Source: a virus. Taken from it: a stretch of 64,000 bases of DNA. Position 1 is the stretch's first letter. Every line of letters starts with the position of its first letter. A program made the position numbers and the translations under genes. The stretch is taken from IMG/VR virus record IMGVR_UViG_3300023174_003073, positions 106,987 to 170,986 of that record. One strand, 5' to 3'. Shown in pieces: positions 56,907-64,000 of this stretch. The notes under the pieces were generated by a model. The model did not search any database and was not told the DNA's origin. It saw only the letters and a program-made list of their open reading frames with translations.

Positions 56907-57468
56907 ATTGTGTTATATCTTTGTCAGTTATGATTGTGGCTAGTGTTTCAATATCTTCTATCTTCAAATGAGGGAATTCATTTGCTAGATAAACCTTTTT
57001 CTTTTGTGATGCTACAAATTCTTCACTAATAGCATGTAAATTTGCACCACTTGCTTTGGGATATATTTTAGTAAAGTAATCACGTATATCTTTTTCTTTA
57101 GGTGTTTCTTTTAGTTGTGCTACTTTACCTGATAGATGAGGTATCCATTGATGAAACTGTTTACCTAAGCCAGGGCTTGCCGCACATAGCATCAACCACT
57201 GTAGCTTGGGATGTTTCTGAACATACTCGTTGAACAAATGTTTGTTTGCAGTGTAGTCAGTGTTCATCAAATAATAAGAACTTAAGCCTGCATTTGCTTT
57301 GATAGCACTCATCCAATGAGTCATCATATATGGCACAAATTTCTTTTGTTGTTCTTCAGTTAATCTATCATAATAACCATAGTCTTTTTTATCCATTGCG
57401 GCTAATGCCTCGAATAAATCAAAGTCTACCTTCTCAAATTTTTCATCAACTGGAGTTTTAGTTGCCAT
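56881..57468 (-). CDS. gp62: Probable clamp loader small subunit (gp62-like)
   Basis: 195 residues (T4 gp62 is 187), all-helical. Blocks DLFEALAAMDKKDYGYYDRL, FVPYMMTHWMSAIK, SSYYLMNTDYTANKHLF, HPKLQWLMLCAASPG and IRDYFTKIYPKASGANLHAI follow the T4 gp62 order and recall proteins annotated as clamp-loader subunit in aquatic T4-like phages. It would pair with gp44 at 7736-8659. Not adjacent to gp44 here, unlike T4. The assignment rests on layout, so moderate confidence. Confidence 0.5.
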   Translation of the reverse strand: MATKTPVDEKFEKVDFDLFEALAAMDKKDYGYYDRLTEEQQKKFVPYMMTHWMSAIKANAGLSSYYLMNTDYTANKHLFNEYVQKHPKLQWLMLCAASPGLGKQFHQWIPHLSGKVAQLKETPKEKDIRDYFTKIYPKASGANLHAISEEFVASQKKKVYLANEFPHLKIEDIETLATIITDKDITQYEKDHGNG

Positions 57469-57971
57469 TAGAAAGCCTGATCGTAATCTATTATCTCACA
57501 ATTTCTACTAACTTCTTTTACAAAATAAACACAGCGAGGTTTATGTCCATCATCAATCGGGACACAAAGAAATTGTCCGTTCTTTAGTCGGGGTGCATAC
57601 CAAGTTACATCATGGTAAATGTCTACTATCTCAATGTCTTGAAAGCTAGGTCTGAATGCACTTAGTGGGTTGAATTCAAATGCCTTGAATCCTCTATCAT
57701 TGATACTTGTCAATGGTAATGTTTCTAGATCACCCATCTCAGGTTCACCGATTAGTATCTGCCAGTCTACTGGCATCTTAACTGTTCTATCACCAATACG
57801 TAACACAAGTGCAGGGCTGTTAAAACTCTCTAAAAAGATTAACGGAATATAATGATAATCTACATTCTGTGGATTACTATTATCTAATATTGCAAATCGT
57901 AAATCATCTACCTCATCAGGAAGTGTTTCAAGATTATAGTGCTCGTTGTATTCTAAGTTTAGTATTCTCAT
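57468..57971 (-). CDS. Conserved phage protein, operon leader (167 aa)
   Basis: 167 residues with distinctive blocks IPLIFLESFNSPALVLRIGD, LPLTSINDRGFKAFEFNPLS, FRPSFQDIEIVDIY, WYAPRLKNGQFLCVPI and CVYFVKEVSRN. I recall them from many T4-like phages of aquatic Gammaproteobacteria, without a function. It is transcribed from a TTGACA-17-TACACT promoter whose -10 ends 7 bases before the ATG (leaderless), heading the long early operon that runs to about 49.6 kb. Confidence 0.65.
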   Translation of the reverse strand: MRILNLEYNEHYNLETLPDEVDDLRFAILDNSNPQNVDYHYIPLIFLESFNSPALVLRIGDRTVKMPVDWQILIGEPEMGDLETLPLTSINDRGFKAFEFNPLSAFRPSFQDIEIVDIYHDVTWYAPRLKNGQFLCVPIDDGHKPRCVYFVKEVSRNCEIIDYDQAF

Positions 57972-57978
57972 ATGATGT

Positions 57979-58007
57979 AGTGTAACACAATTTTACTTGT
58001 ATGTCAA
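57979..58007 (-). promoter_or_regulatory. Early promoter of the 58-to-49.6 kb operon
   Basis: Minus strand: TTGACA 58007-58002, 17-base spacer, extended -10 TGTTACACT with TACACT at 57984-57979. The -35 lies in the last codons of uvsW. The TTGTGyTAyACT block is shared with the dnaJ and primase promoters. Confidence 0.8.
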
Positions 58008-59450
58008 CTTCTCCATATCAAAAGGGTAATTTGCTTCTTTATAGAAGGTCTTGCGTTGCGTCAAATGTCTTTTGGCAAATTTGCAGGAGCTTGTGAGGTC
58101 CCAGATTTGCACGAAATCTTTGTCATCCGCTTTTCTAATACCCCGGCCAATGCTCTGGATAACCCTAACAAAACTCTTGCCAGGTTCAATAAGAACAAGG
58201 TTGAATATTCGTGGTATGTTGATACCAACCGCTGCCACGCCGTAGGTCGCAACGATAATTTTGTTTGTACTGGTCGCAATTTCATCGTATTCCTCTTTTC
58301 TTTCAGTCATGTTTGTTTCACCCGAAACAAACACTGCGTCGGGTAATCTGCTAATCAATTCTTTGCCGGCATTTACTCTATCTACTAATACTAGTGTATT
58401 CCCCGATTCCTTGATATTTAGTATCAATTGAGCCATAGTATCTAATCTTTTTGTATCTTCCAGCAAGTGTTTTAATTCACTTTGATAGTTAGTAAACTCT
58501 ACATCATCTTTCAACTGTACAATGTTTACATGACATTGTGCCAATACACCTTTTTCTTGTAATTCACTTGCGCTAAGTTTGTTAGTTAGATTACCGATAC
58601 TCACATACAATGCTTGTGCTTCAAAGATTGCTTTAGGTATCGTTCCAGTCAAGCCCCAACGAATTGGAATATGACTCATTACTCCGGTCAATAGTTCTTT
58701 CAACACCTCAGCCTTAGCCATGTGAACCTCGTCAACCATGACACATACAACACCTTCAATGAACTCACCAATTGATACTTCGGCTTCATCTGCTTTTGTT
58801 TTCTTAAGCATATTGCCTAAACTTTGCCAAGTACAGATAGTATGTGTCTTACCATATTCTTTTCTGTCACCAAAGTATACACCAACATCTAATCCTAGAT
58901 TAATATAGTCTGCTTCTGTTTGTACAACAAGACTTTTATTAGGGACGATAACAATACTGCGACCGTAATTTTCTATGCTGTAACTTAGTGCGGCAGTCAT
59001 TAACGTTTTACCTGCGCCCGTTGCTACCTCTTGTATTGATTGAGGATTAGATAAAAATTCATTCACTACAGTTAACTGATAGTCACGAAACATTACAGGT
59101 TCTCCTGCTTTAGGATGACCTTTCGGCCATGTATGATGACTGAATGTATCTTCCTTAATTTCAGTGAAATTGAATGTAGTGCTATACTCACGCAAATCCT
59201 GCAATTCGATATCGTATCCTGCATTATCAATCAATGGTAAGATTTCCGGTAACAGATTGACATAGCTACTACCGCCTAGACTGAAGAAACTGATTTTACC
59301 ATTCCAACGACCTAGCCGGACACTTGGTAGATATCTTGCACCAGGCTTTTCGTATTCAAATTTCTTCATCAATGCTTTTCTTTCGGCAAGTTCTAAGCCT
59401 TCAATTTTAACATTGACCTCGTCTTTAATAATTAATTTACATTGTTTCAT
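57993..59450 (-). CDS. uvsW: UvsW-type superfamily 2 helicase
   Basis: 485 residues (T4 UvsW 503). An N-terminal substrate-recognition domain (KKFEYEKPGARYLPSVRLGR, WNGKISFF) precedes two RecA folds: MFRDYQLTVVNEFL (Q-like motif), Walker A ATGAGKT 143-149, DEVH box 240-243, WGLTGTIPKA, and motif VI QSIGRGIRKADDKD. UvsW unwinds branched recombination intermediates and R-loops and helps switch T4 from origin- to recombination-driven replication. Overlaps the upstream gene by 4 bases. Confidence 0.93.
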   Translation of the reverse strand: MKQCKLIIKDEVNVKIEGLELAERKALMKKFEYEKPGARYLPSVRLGRWNGKISFFSLGGSSYVNLLPEILPLIDNAGYDIELQDLREYSTTFNFTEIKEDTFSHHTWPKGHPKAGEPVMFRDYQLTVVNEFLSNPQSIQEVATGAGKTLMTAALSYSIENYGRSIVIVPNKSLVVQTEADYINLGLDVGVYFGDRKEYGKTHTICTWQSLGNMLKKTKADEAEVSIGEFIEGVVCVMVDEVHMAKAEVLKELLTGVMSHIPIRWGLTGTIPKAIFEAQALYVSIGNLTNKLSASELQEKGVLAQCHVNIVQLKDDVEFTNYQSELKHLLEDTKRLDTMAQLILNIKESGNTLVLVDRVNAGKELISRLPDAVFVSGETNMTERKEEYDEIATSTNKIIVATYGVAAVGINIPRIFNLVLIEPGKSFVRVIQSIGRGIRKADDKDFVQIWDLTSSCKFAKRHLTQRKTFYKEANYPFDMEKLTYK

Positions 59451-60454
59451 TTGACCTCAATTGGTATACTGTTGGCTAGTCCAATTATTTTTCCTAAATA
59501 CTTGATACTATCATCTGCTTTTATCATACCAAAATTTAACTTCACTGGCATTGTGTACTGACGTAAATCTTCTTTAAAAGATTCAGGACCTTTAATTCTA
59601 ATAGTATGTTTAATTTTATTTGCCTTAAGATTATTAGCAACCTCTAACATATAAGATTTGTTGACTCCGTACATTTGATTGAGTATCACGTAATCAGCAC
59701 CGATATGTTGTAACGATTCAATGATATGTTTGATATCATAATGTTCAAGTGTTGCACTAAAAGTAGATGCAAATGTATCAACATCAGTATCAATGTTGAT
59801 ACCAAATCGAACAAGTCTTGCAATTGTTGCAGGGTTATCATTCAATTCAATATCTTTTATTGTCTCGTACAATACCTTGTTACATGCAACAACATAGTAA
59901 TTACCATTGCGTTTAATCAATGTCGGAGACCAATACTTTACTTCTTCGTATGGTTTAAGTTGAACCAATATTTCTTCAATAATAGGACAATAATTGACAG
60001 TTGAATAATTCTCACGTGATATTTCTATCAATTCTTTCAATCTAAATTCTGCATAAGGTGTATGCCATAATTTATTATCTTTGTCCCAATGCATATACTC
60101 TAAAGCCTTCAAACTCTTTACAAATTCTTTCCTAAATGGACTATGAATTACAATGTCTTTGTCATCTGCTACGGAGATGTATGCTTGCGTAAATTGAGGG
60201 CTACTTTCAATTGGCTGTAGTGTCCAAGGTAATTGAATTAGTTCTTCACTGTTCAATTCCTTTTTTAAGAATTGTCTATGATATCTTGCTGTAATTTTGT
60301 TAAGCAACTCGGCTTGATTGGTAGTTACCGGATTCTTAATTGTAAAATTCAATTGCACAATGTTATCTAAAAACTTTTTGTCGTAGGTTCCTAGGCTAAT
60401 ATGCTTTAGCATAAAGTCTACTAATTGTTCTTTTGTGTTCGGTTTCACTTTCAT
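59447..60454 (-). CDS. Conserved protein adjoining UvsW (335 aa)
   Basis: 335 residues. The middle contains DIVIHSPFRKEFVKSLKALE and MHWDKDNKLWHTPYAEFRLK, a W-D...W-x-x-P..x layout like the HARP/annealing-helicase substrate domain of SMARCAL1-type proteins, suggesting DNA-structure binding in partnership with UvsW. No ATPase motif. ATG sits 6 bases after a TATAAT -10 with AGGA between. Its stop overlaps uvsW by 4 bases. The family is my inference. Confidence 0.55.
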   Translation of the reverse strand: MKVKPNTKEQLVDFMLKHISLGTYDKKFLDNIVQLNFTIKNPVTTNQAELLNKITARYHRQFLKKELNSEELIQLPWTLQPIESSPQFTQAYISVADDKDIVIHSPFRKEFVKSLKALEYMHWDKDNKLWHTPYAEFRLKELIEISRENYSTVNYCPIIEEILVQLKPYEEVKYWSPTLIKRNGNYYVVACNKVLYETIKDIELNDNPATIARLVRFGINIDTDVDTFASTFSATLEHYDIKHIIESLQHIGADYVILNQMYGVNKSYMLEVANNLKANKIKHTIRIKGPESFKEDLRQYTMPVKLNFGMIKADDSIKYLGKIIGLANSIPIEVK

Positions 60455-60460
60455 GTTCCT

Positions 60461-60489
60461 ATTATACTACTTATTGTATCGCAAAGCAA
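60461..60489 (-). promoter_or_regulatory. Early promoter of the 335-aa/uvsW operon
   Basis: Minus strand: TTGCTT 60489-60484, 17-base spacer, TATAAT 60466-60461, then AGGAAC and the ATG at 60454. Confidence 0.68.
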
Positions 60490-60498
60490 ACATAGTGG

Positions 60499-60527
60499 AA
60501 AAAAGAGGGACATGTAAGTCCCTCTTT
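60499..60527 (-). terminator. Rho-independent terminator after the AAA+ gene
   Basis: Minus strand: 10-bp perfect stem AAAGAGGGAC/GTCCCTCTTT with a 6-base loop, then a T run (60504-60499). It separates the AAA+ gene from the promoter of the uvsW operon. Confidence 0.87.
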
Positions 60528-60548
60528 ACTGCTTGACGAAAGGGTAAA

Positions 60549-61598
60549 TCAAGCAGATTTCATACAAGTACTAACAGTCAAAGCCTTCCAATTGCTAGGA
60601 CTAATCTTTACTAAGTCTGCAATTTTCAGACACATACGCATACTCAACTCACGCAAGCGACTTTGATTCTCAAACATAAAATCAATAATCATCTCACCTT
60701 CATTGTTTTCAAAGTCATAGTCTTTGAACAAACCACCATCAGCATCACGATGCACCTGCTTGATACGCAACATTTTGTCACGTTCACTGTCAATAGTCAG
60801 GTCAAGAAAGTGACAACGGCTTTGCAATGCCTCTAAGTGATCCTGTAACTTTTTGCTTTTCACATTTTCAAACTTCAAGTTTGTAATGAAAATAGCAGTA
60901 CCGTTAAAGTCAAAACTATCAGGGATACCTTCACGGCGCAACAGACTAGAATCACTATTCCAGCAAATGCGTCTACGCTTACCTGAATCCAATGCAGCCT
61001 TAAGAATGTTCAATGACAAGTCATCGGCAAACACACTATCACAATCGTCAAACACTAACACGTTTTTACGATCCGAGTACTTGTACAATTGTGCGTACAA
61101 GCCCAGTGCGGTCATCGCACCTTTGATGACTTCATAGCGAACACGCTTACCTGCAATTTTGTCAAACAAACTTGCTTTTTCAAGTTGTGTTTCAACACCG
61201 AATGACTTACCAACTCCAGGGGGACCTGACACAATCATCGCACGGATATCACCGTTGATAGCCGCTTTTGACATTTCATCAAGCACCTGAAAGCGGGTAG
61301 CAATACGATTCATTGCTTCCTCGTCAGATTCTTTGATTACGGGTGCTTTAGGCTGCTTTGCTACAAACTGAATAGCATCTCCTGTCATTTCTACTTCTCC
61401 ATTAATAAATTCAATGTTTTCAATACCACCTACCTTAACTTTAATATTTTCAATATTAACGCTAGGGAAGTGACCTTCGTTTTTAACTGTTACAAAACCA
61501 CCTTTTGCACCTGTCTGATAACCCTTGACAAGTTTAAAAGTTTTGTTCACAACAGGCATATTGCGATACTCACCGTACTTAACACAAATCGTTGACAT
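60549..61598 (-). CDS. AAA+ family ATPase (349 aa)
   Basis: 349 residues from the ATG at 61598 (AAGGGG 4 bases upstream). After an N-terminal beta region (1-85), the AAA+ core has Walker A GPPGVGKS at 125-132, Walker B VLVFDDCDSVF, and a sensor-1-like block GTAIFITNLKF, with SRCHFLDLTID as arginine-finger region. Such stand-alone AAA+ proteins are common in T4-like marine phages with no settled function; a DNA-transaction or remodelling role is likely. It has a consensus early promoter and its own terminator. Confidence 0.85.
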   Translation of the reverse strand: MSTICVKYGEYRNMPVVNKTFKLVKGYQTGAKGGFVTVKNEGHFPSVNIENIKVKVGGIENIEFINGEVEMTGDAIQFVAKQPKAPVIKESDEEAMNRIATRFQVLDEMSKAAINGDIRAMIVSGPPGVGKSFGVETQLEKASLFDKIAGKRVRYEVIKGAMTALGLYAQLYKYSDRKNVLVFDDCDSVFADDLSLNILKAALDSGKRRRICWNSDSSLLRREGIPDSFDFNGTAIFITNLKFENVKSKKLQDHLEALQSRCHFLDLTIDSERDKMLRIKQVHRDADGGLFKDYDFENNEGEMIIDFMFENQSRLRELSMRMCLKIADLVKISPSNWKALTVSTCMKSA

Positions 61599-61628
61599 AA
61601 AACCCCTTTTCAATCAATCAATACAAGT

Positions 61629-61657
61629 ATTATATATGAGAATCCAATTACTGTCAA
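61629..61657 (-). promoter_or_regulatory. Consensus early promoter of the AAA+ gene
   Basis: Minus strand: TTGACA 61657-61652, 17-base spacer, TATAAT 61634-61629. The spacer starts GTAATTGGAT and ends CTCATA, almost the same as that of the promoter at 34774-34802. Confidence 0.86.
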
Positions 61658-61878
61658 GTTCTGGAACTAATCTGATCCAATTTTTCGTTAGACTCAAGTC
61701 GTGCTAAAACAACACCGTATATACCATATACCATTAAACCTACTAGGATAATACCACATGCATATTGCAATACGATAGTAGATGTGTAGAAAAGTATTAC
61801 ATTCAGTAACAGTGAACCACCTACAATACCTAGGACGATTGCGATAGTCTGATAAATTGCTTTTTCTTTAAGAGTCAT
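61654..61878 (-). CDS. Small two-TM membrane protein (74 aa)
   Basis: 74 residues from the ATG at 61878 (AAGGAAC 6 bases upstream). Two hydrophobic segments (AIVLGIVGGSLLLNVILFYT, then VLQYACGIILVGLMVYGIYG) joined by a short turn, with charged ends. Transcribed from its own TTGACA-17-TACAAT promoter, so it is probably an early inner-membrane protein such as a superinfection-exclusion or takeover factor. No family recognised. Confidence 0.65.
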   Translation of the reverse strand: MTLKEKAIYQTIAIVLGIVGGSLLLNVILFYTSTIVLQYACGIILVGLMVYGIYGVVLARLESNEKLDQISSRT

Positions 61879-61907
61879 TTTTGTTCCTTTATTTAATTGA
61901 TACATGT

Positions 61908-61936
61908 ATTGTACACCCAAACGGATTTATTGTCAA
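61908..61936 (-). promoter_or_regulatory. Early promoter of the two-TM protein
   Basis: Minus strand: TTGACA 61936-61931, 17-base spacer, TACAAT 61913-61908, about 29 bases before the ATG. Confidence 0.78.
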
Positions 61937-62805
61937 ATATTTTCTAGTTTCCAATTTTTAACACTAAAGTATTCAAAATCATCACGTGACTTTTTATGAT
62001 ACAAACCTGCTATTTGCATTGGTTCATTCTTAGCAAAGAGTTTAGACCATATGTGTTCTAATGGATTTGATACATCAAGTACAAACTGCACTGCCATTTC
62101 TGTTTCAACATCTTTAAACCAATAGTGATGTGTTGTAGCACTTTTTCTTTTAGAAATTATTTTACTTAATGGTTTAAGTGTTCTAGGTAAACTAGAACCC
62201 ATTTGATGAAATGTTACATTTGATTTTGGATTAACCTGTACACGTACTTCATCTACCCCACTATCGTATTCATAGAAATATGGAAGATAGTAAATCATAC
62301 CCATCAAATCATTTTTGACCAGTAAAGGTGTTGGACTATGAATATATGTGTTCAATTCATCACGAAACTTTGAGAACCGAGCATTCTTAAGTTTCCATAT
62401 CATAATCTTCTTGCTATAGTAATCACGAATTTCTTGACCAAGTTCTCTATCCTCATCAGTCACATGCATGAATAATTCTTTACTGAGTAAGTTAGATACA
62501 CTGGCTACTGCTGATGGATTAGTCTTGTTCAATCTTTTCCAAGTAACACTTAGTGCAAGTACATCTTCTGGACTTTCATATACTTCGTATTTTTTAACAC
62601 CTTCATGGTATTTAGATGTTACACTGAGTTCATCCCATTGAATACCACTAGTCAACGAATTTGATAGGTTCAATCCTTGCAAATTTTGCAAAGTAATTGT
62701 AGATACTTGTCCTGATGACAACCCTGAAGCCACAGTGTATGTTGCTGGTCCTCCTGATCCGCCACCGGTTGTTTGATAAAGTCCTTTACCTCTGTATTGT
62801 GTCAT
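61933..62805 (-). CDS. Conserved hypothetical protein (290 aa)
   Basis: 290 residues from the ATG at 62805; the frame is open for 267 bases further upstream across the antisense endonuclease gene, which is disregarded. A Gly/Ser-rich N-terminus (GKGLYQTTGGGSGG) is followed by an alpha/beta body (ELGQEIRDYYSKKIMIWKLK, DLMGMIYYLPYFYEYD, TTHHYWFKDVETEMAVQFV). No enzyme motif recognised. The end of the gene holds the -35 of the next promoter. Confidence 0.6.
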   Translation of the reverse strand: MTQYRGKGLYQTTGGGSGGPATYTVASGLSSGQVSTITLQNLQGLNLSNSLTSGIQWDELSVTSKYHEGVKKYEVYESPEDVLALSVTWKRLNKTNPSAVASVSNLLSKELFMHVTDEDRELGQEIRDYYSKKIMIWKLKNARFSKFRDELNTYIHSPTPLLVKNDLMGMIYYLPYFYEYDSGVDEVRVQVNPKSNVTFHQMGSSLPRTLKPLSKIISKRKSATTHHYWFKDVETEMAVQFVLDVSNPLEHIWSKLFAKNEPMQIAGLYHKKSRDDFEYFSVKNWKLENI

Positions 62806-62836
62806 AATGATATGTCTTCCATTCCTGCTGTTCAAT

Positions 62837-62844
62837 GATAAATA
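62837..62844 (+). promoter_or_regulatory. Late promoter of the homing endonuclease
   Basis: Plus-strand GATAAATA, 5 bases before the ATG at 62850, so the message would be leaderless. An in-frame ATG at 62835 overlaps the promoter and is rejected. Confidence 0.6.
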
Positions 62845-62849
62845 AGTAT

Positions 62850-63494
62850 ATGATACACTATATTTACAAACTTGTACACACAAATGGGAGATATTATGTC
62901 GGTAGACATAGTACCAATAATATTGATGATGGATATATGGGTTCCGGAAAATGGCCTCGTAGTATAAAACATCAAGAAGGGCTGTCCAAAGAAATAATTG
63001 CGTATTGTAATTCATTTGATGAATTACTAATAGCAGAAAAAATATTGTTAACAGAGCATGTTGGCAAACCATTATGCATGAATTTTAACAATAATTCTGT
63101 AGGATTTGCAACCGGAGAGTTAAATCCAGCTAAATCAGAAAAAGAAAAAATTAGAAAATCAAAATTGAAGGGGACTCTTAGTCCAATGTTCAATAAATCT
63201 CATTCATTAGATGCTAAAAATAAAATGTCTGAGTCTAGGAAAGGAAAACCAACTTGGAATAAAGGACTGACTGATATCAAAACATCAAACAAAGGACAAC
63301 CTGCTTGGAACAAGGGAGTTCACACTGGACATCAATCATTTACCGGTAAATCTCATACCAATGAAAGTATTTTATTAATGAAAGAAAAGCATGCCAATCG
63401 TGAAAAATTAACATGCCCACACTGTAATAGAACTATTGACAAACCTAATTATACTAGATATCACGGTGATAAATGTAAATTTAACCCATTGTAA
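62850..63494 (+). CDS. GIY-YIG homing endonuclease (Seg-like, NUMOD3)
   Basis: 214 residues. An N-terminal GIY-YIG-type nuclease (YIYKLVHTNGRYYVGRHST, about 4-22, with Arg19) and an acidic helix (ELLIAEKILLTEHVG) are followed by NUMOD3-like DNA-binding repeats (SPMFNKSHSLDAKNKMSESR, KGKPTWNKG and KGQPAWNKG) and a C-terminal zinc finger (CPHCNRTID ... YHGDKC). Free-standing enzymes of this type spread by cutting alleles lacking them. It lies opposite to and between two minus-strand genes, overlapping the UvsY-like 3' end by 14 bases. Confidence 0.85.
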   Translation: MIHYIYKLVHTNGRYYVGRHSTNNIDDGYMGSGKWPRSIKHQEGLSKEIIAYCNSFDELLIAEKILLTEHVGKPLCMNFNNNSVGFATGELNPAKSEKEKIRKSKLKGTLSPMFNKSHSLDAKNKMSESRKGKPTWNKGLTDIKTSNKGQPAWNKGVHTGHQSFTGKSHTNESILLMKEKHANREKLTCPHCNRTIDKPNYTRYHGDKCKFNPL

Positions 63495-63945
63495 TATCTT
63501 CCATACCAGCAGACCTTAAGCGAACTACATGGCCCAGCATAAAATTTTTAGACTCAAGACCCTTCATAATACCTAACCATCGATTGCGTAGTAAGGCCAC
63601 TTCATTGATTAGTGTTTCATAATCAATCACTTCATCTTCGCCATCAACATACTTTTCAGCATCACGACTGGTCAGTGCTCTATTATACGCTTCTAAATAC
63701 TTTTGAAAATGTTTTCGGCGAATTTTCCGAAGTTGAATATTGAGGTAGTTCAACACAGCCTCAATCTCTTGCAACTGATTGAACCTATGCTCAGTGGTAC
63801 CGGGTAATGCGGCAATGTTCTTTTCAACATTACCGTATATCTTTACATCATTTTTTGCTGAGTTTAACTCAGTTTGATAATACGATATAAAATCCGGTAT
63901 CACTGACAAATCATAAGTGATTCGTGTATACCAATTTTGTGACAT
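63481..63945 (-). CDS. Possible recombination mediator UvsY-like protein
   Basis: 154 residues, fully helical: ENIAALPGTTEHRFNQLQEI here is preceded by a K-N pair, then LRKIRRKHFQKYLEAYNRAL, DAEKYVDGEDEVIDYETLIN, LLRNRWLGIMKGLESKNFML and GHVVRLRSAG. The coiled-coil plus GLxxxNFxLxHVxxLRxAG ending resembles UvsY (137 residues in T4), which loads UvsX recombinase on gp32-coated ssDNA. It is in the same region as uvsW, as in T4. Low identity, so tentative. Confidence 0.45.
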   Translation of the reverse strand: MSQNWYTRITYDLSVIPDFISYYQTELNSAKNDVKIYGNVEKNIAALPGTTEHRFNQLQEIEAVLNYLNIQLRKIRRKHFQKYLEAYNRALTSRDAEKYVDGEDEVIDYETLINEVALLRNRWLGIMKGLESKNFMLGHVVRLRSAGMEDITMG

Positions 63946-64000
63946 TTAATTCCAATCTTCTGGATCGTGGTCTTCGTCTTCGTATTCTTCGTATTCTTCT
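63946..64000 (-). CDS. Acidic C-terminus of a gene entering from the right
   Basis: Only the last 17 codons are visible, ending at TAA 63946-63948. The peptide is very acidic (EEYEEYEDEDHDPEDWN). Such tails occur on single-strand DNA-binding proteins and on recombinases, which would fit a recombination operon with the UvsY-like gene, but too little is present to say. Confidence 0.5.
   Translation of the reverse strand, partial: EEYEEYEDEDHDPEDWN

Noticed and set aside
62806-63072. N-terminal extension of the 290-residue gene
   Set aside because: The open frame continues across the antisense homing endonuclease but has no RBS; the ATG at 62805 fits the Gly-rich N-terminus.
1-64000. tRNA genes, rRNA genes, insertion sequences, attachment sites
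   Set aside because: Intergenic gaps are all under 170 bases and none shows a cloverleaf or CCA end; no transposase or integrase is encoded. A covariance-model search would be needed to exclude a tRNA hidden within coding sequence.

Overview
The window is a gene-dense, AT-rich stretch of a T4-like tailed phage (myovirus) genome. Nearly every base is coding, most genes lie on the minus strand, stops and starts often overlap, and no host-type gene, rRNA, tRNA or CRISPR array was seen. Diagnostic genes are the T4-type neck, tail and packaging proteins (gp13, gp14, gp15, probable gp16, gp18 sheath, gp19 tube, gp4), the T4-type replisome and recombination set (gp41 helicase, gp61 primase, gp44 and a probable gp62 clamp loader, UvsW, possible UvsY, DexA-like exonuclease, gp1 dNMP kinase), PhoH and MazG. 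The repertoire resembles aquatic T4-like phages. No photosynthesis gene is present, so the host is not resolved.

Layout. 1-6.5 kb: small virion-type genes, a ClpA-type unfoldase, DnaJ, a probable holin and two conserved proteins. 6.6-10.5 kb: PhoH (+ strand), clamp loader gp44, a GroES-like co-chaperonin and the N-terminal half of a split DnaE-like polymerase. 10.5-20 kb: fibres, a GH19 endolysin and a 1922-residue repeat fibre. 20-30.4 kb: a large disordered head or core-type protein, probable small terminase, gp4, tail tube and a very large tail sheath. 30.5-34.8 kb: HNH-like protein, dNMP kinase, gp13, a MutH-like nuclease and MazG. 34.8-38.4 kb: a plus-strand island of gp14, gp15 and a Nudix hydrolase. 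38.4-45.5 kb: paired virion proteins, a fibre, a RecB-type nuclease and small proteins with possible prohead-targeting N-termini. 45.5-48.4 kb: DnaB-type helicase, cupin, primase. 49.2-52.4 kb: the C-terminal half of the DnaE-like protein and a nucleotide-sugar cassette. 52.4-57 kb: an exonuclease and an array of about ten tiny paralogous proteins with a glutamine-amidotransferase-like protein and a micro-lipoprotein. 57-64 kb: clamp-loader-like protein, UvsW, an AAA+ ATPase, a GIY-YIG homing endonuclease and a UvsY-like protein.

Regulation can be read directly. Virion genes are preceded by an 8-mer GATAAATA, TATAAATA or a close variant, the T4 late-promoter type. Replication and takeover genes are preceded by sigma70-type promoters with exactly 17-base spacers, usually TTGACA-like and TATAAT- or TATACT-like. 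In several of these the ATG falls about 5 to 8 bases after the -10 box, so the mRNAs are probably leaderless. At gp13 a 12-bp hairpin hides the ribosome-binding site in read-through RNA, and the late promoter sits inside it, as known for T4 genes e and soc.

The strongest unusual items are: a DnaE-like polymerase palm split into two proteins 39 kb apart, with the three catalytic aspartates apparently retained in the downstream piece; the small-protein array, in which the codons for a conserved C-terminal LRW motif also form the next gene's Shine-Dalgarno; the leaderless early promoters; the hairpin and late-promoter switch at gp13; and a ClpA homologue keeping an IGF ClpP-docking tripeptide.
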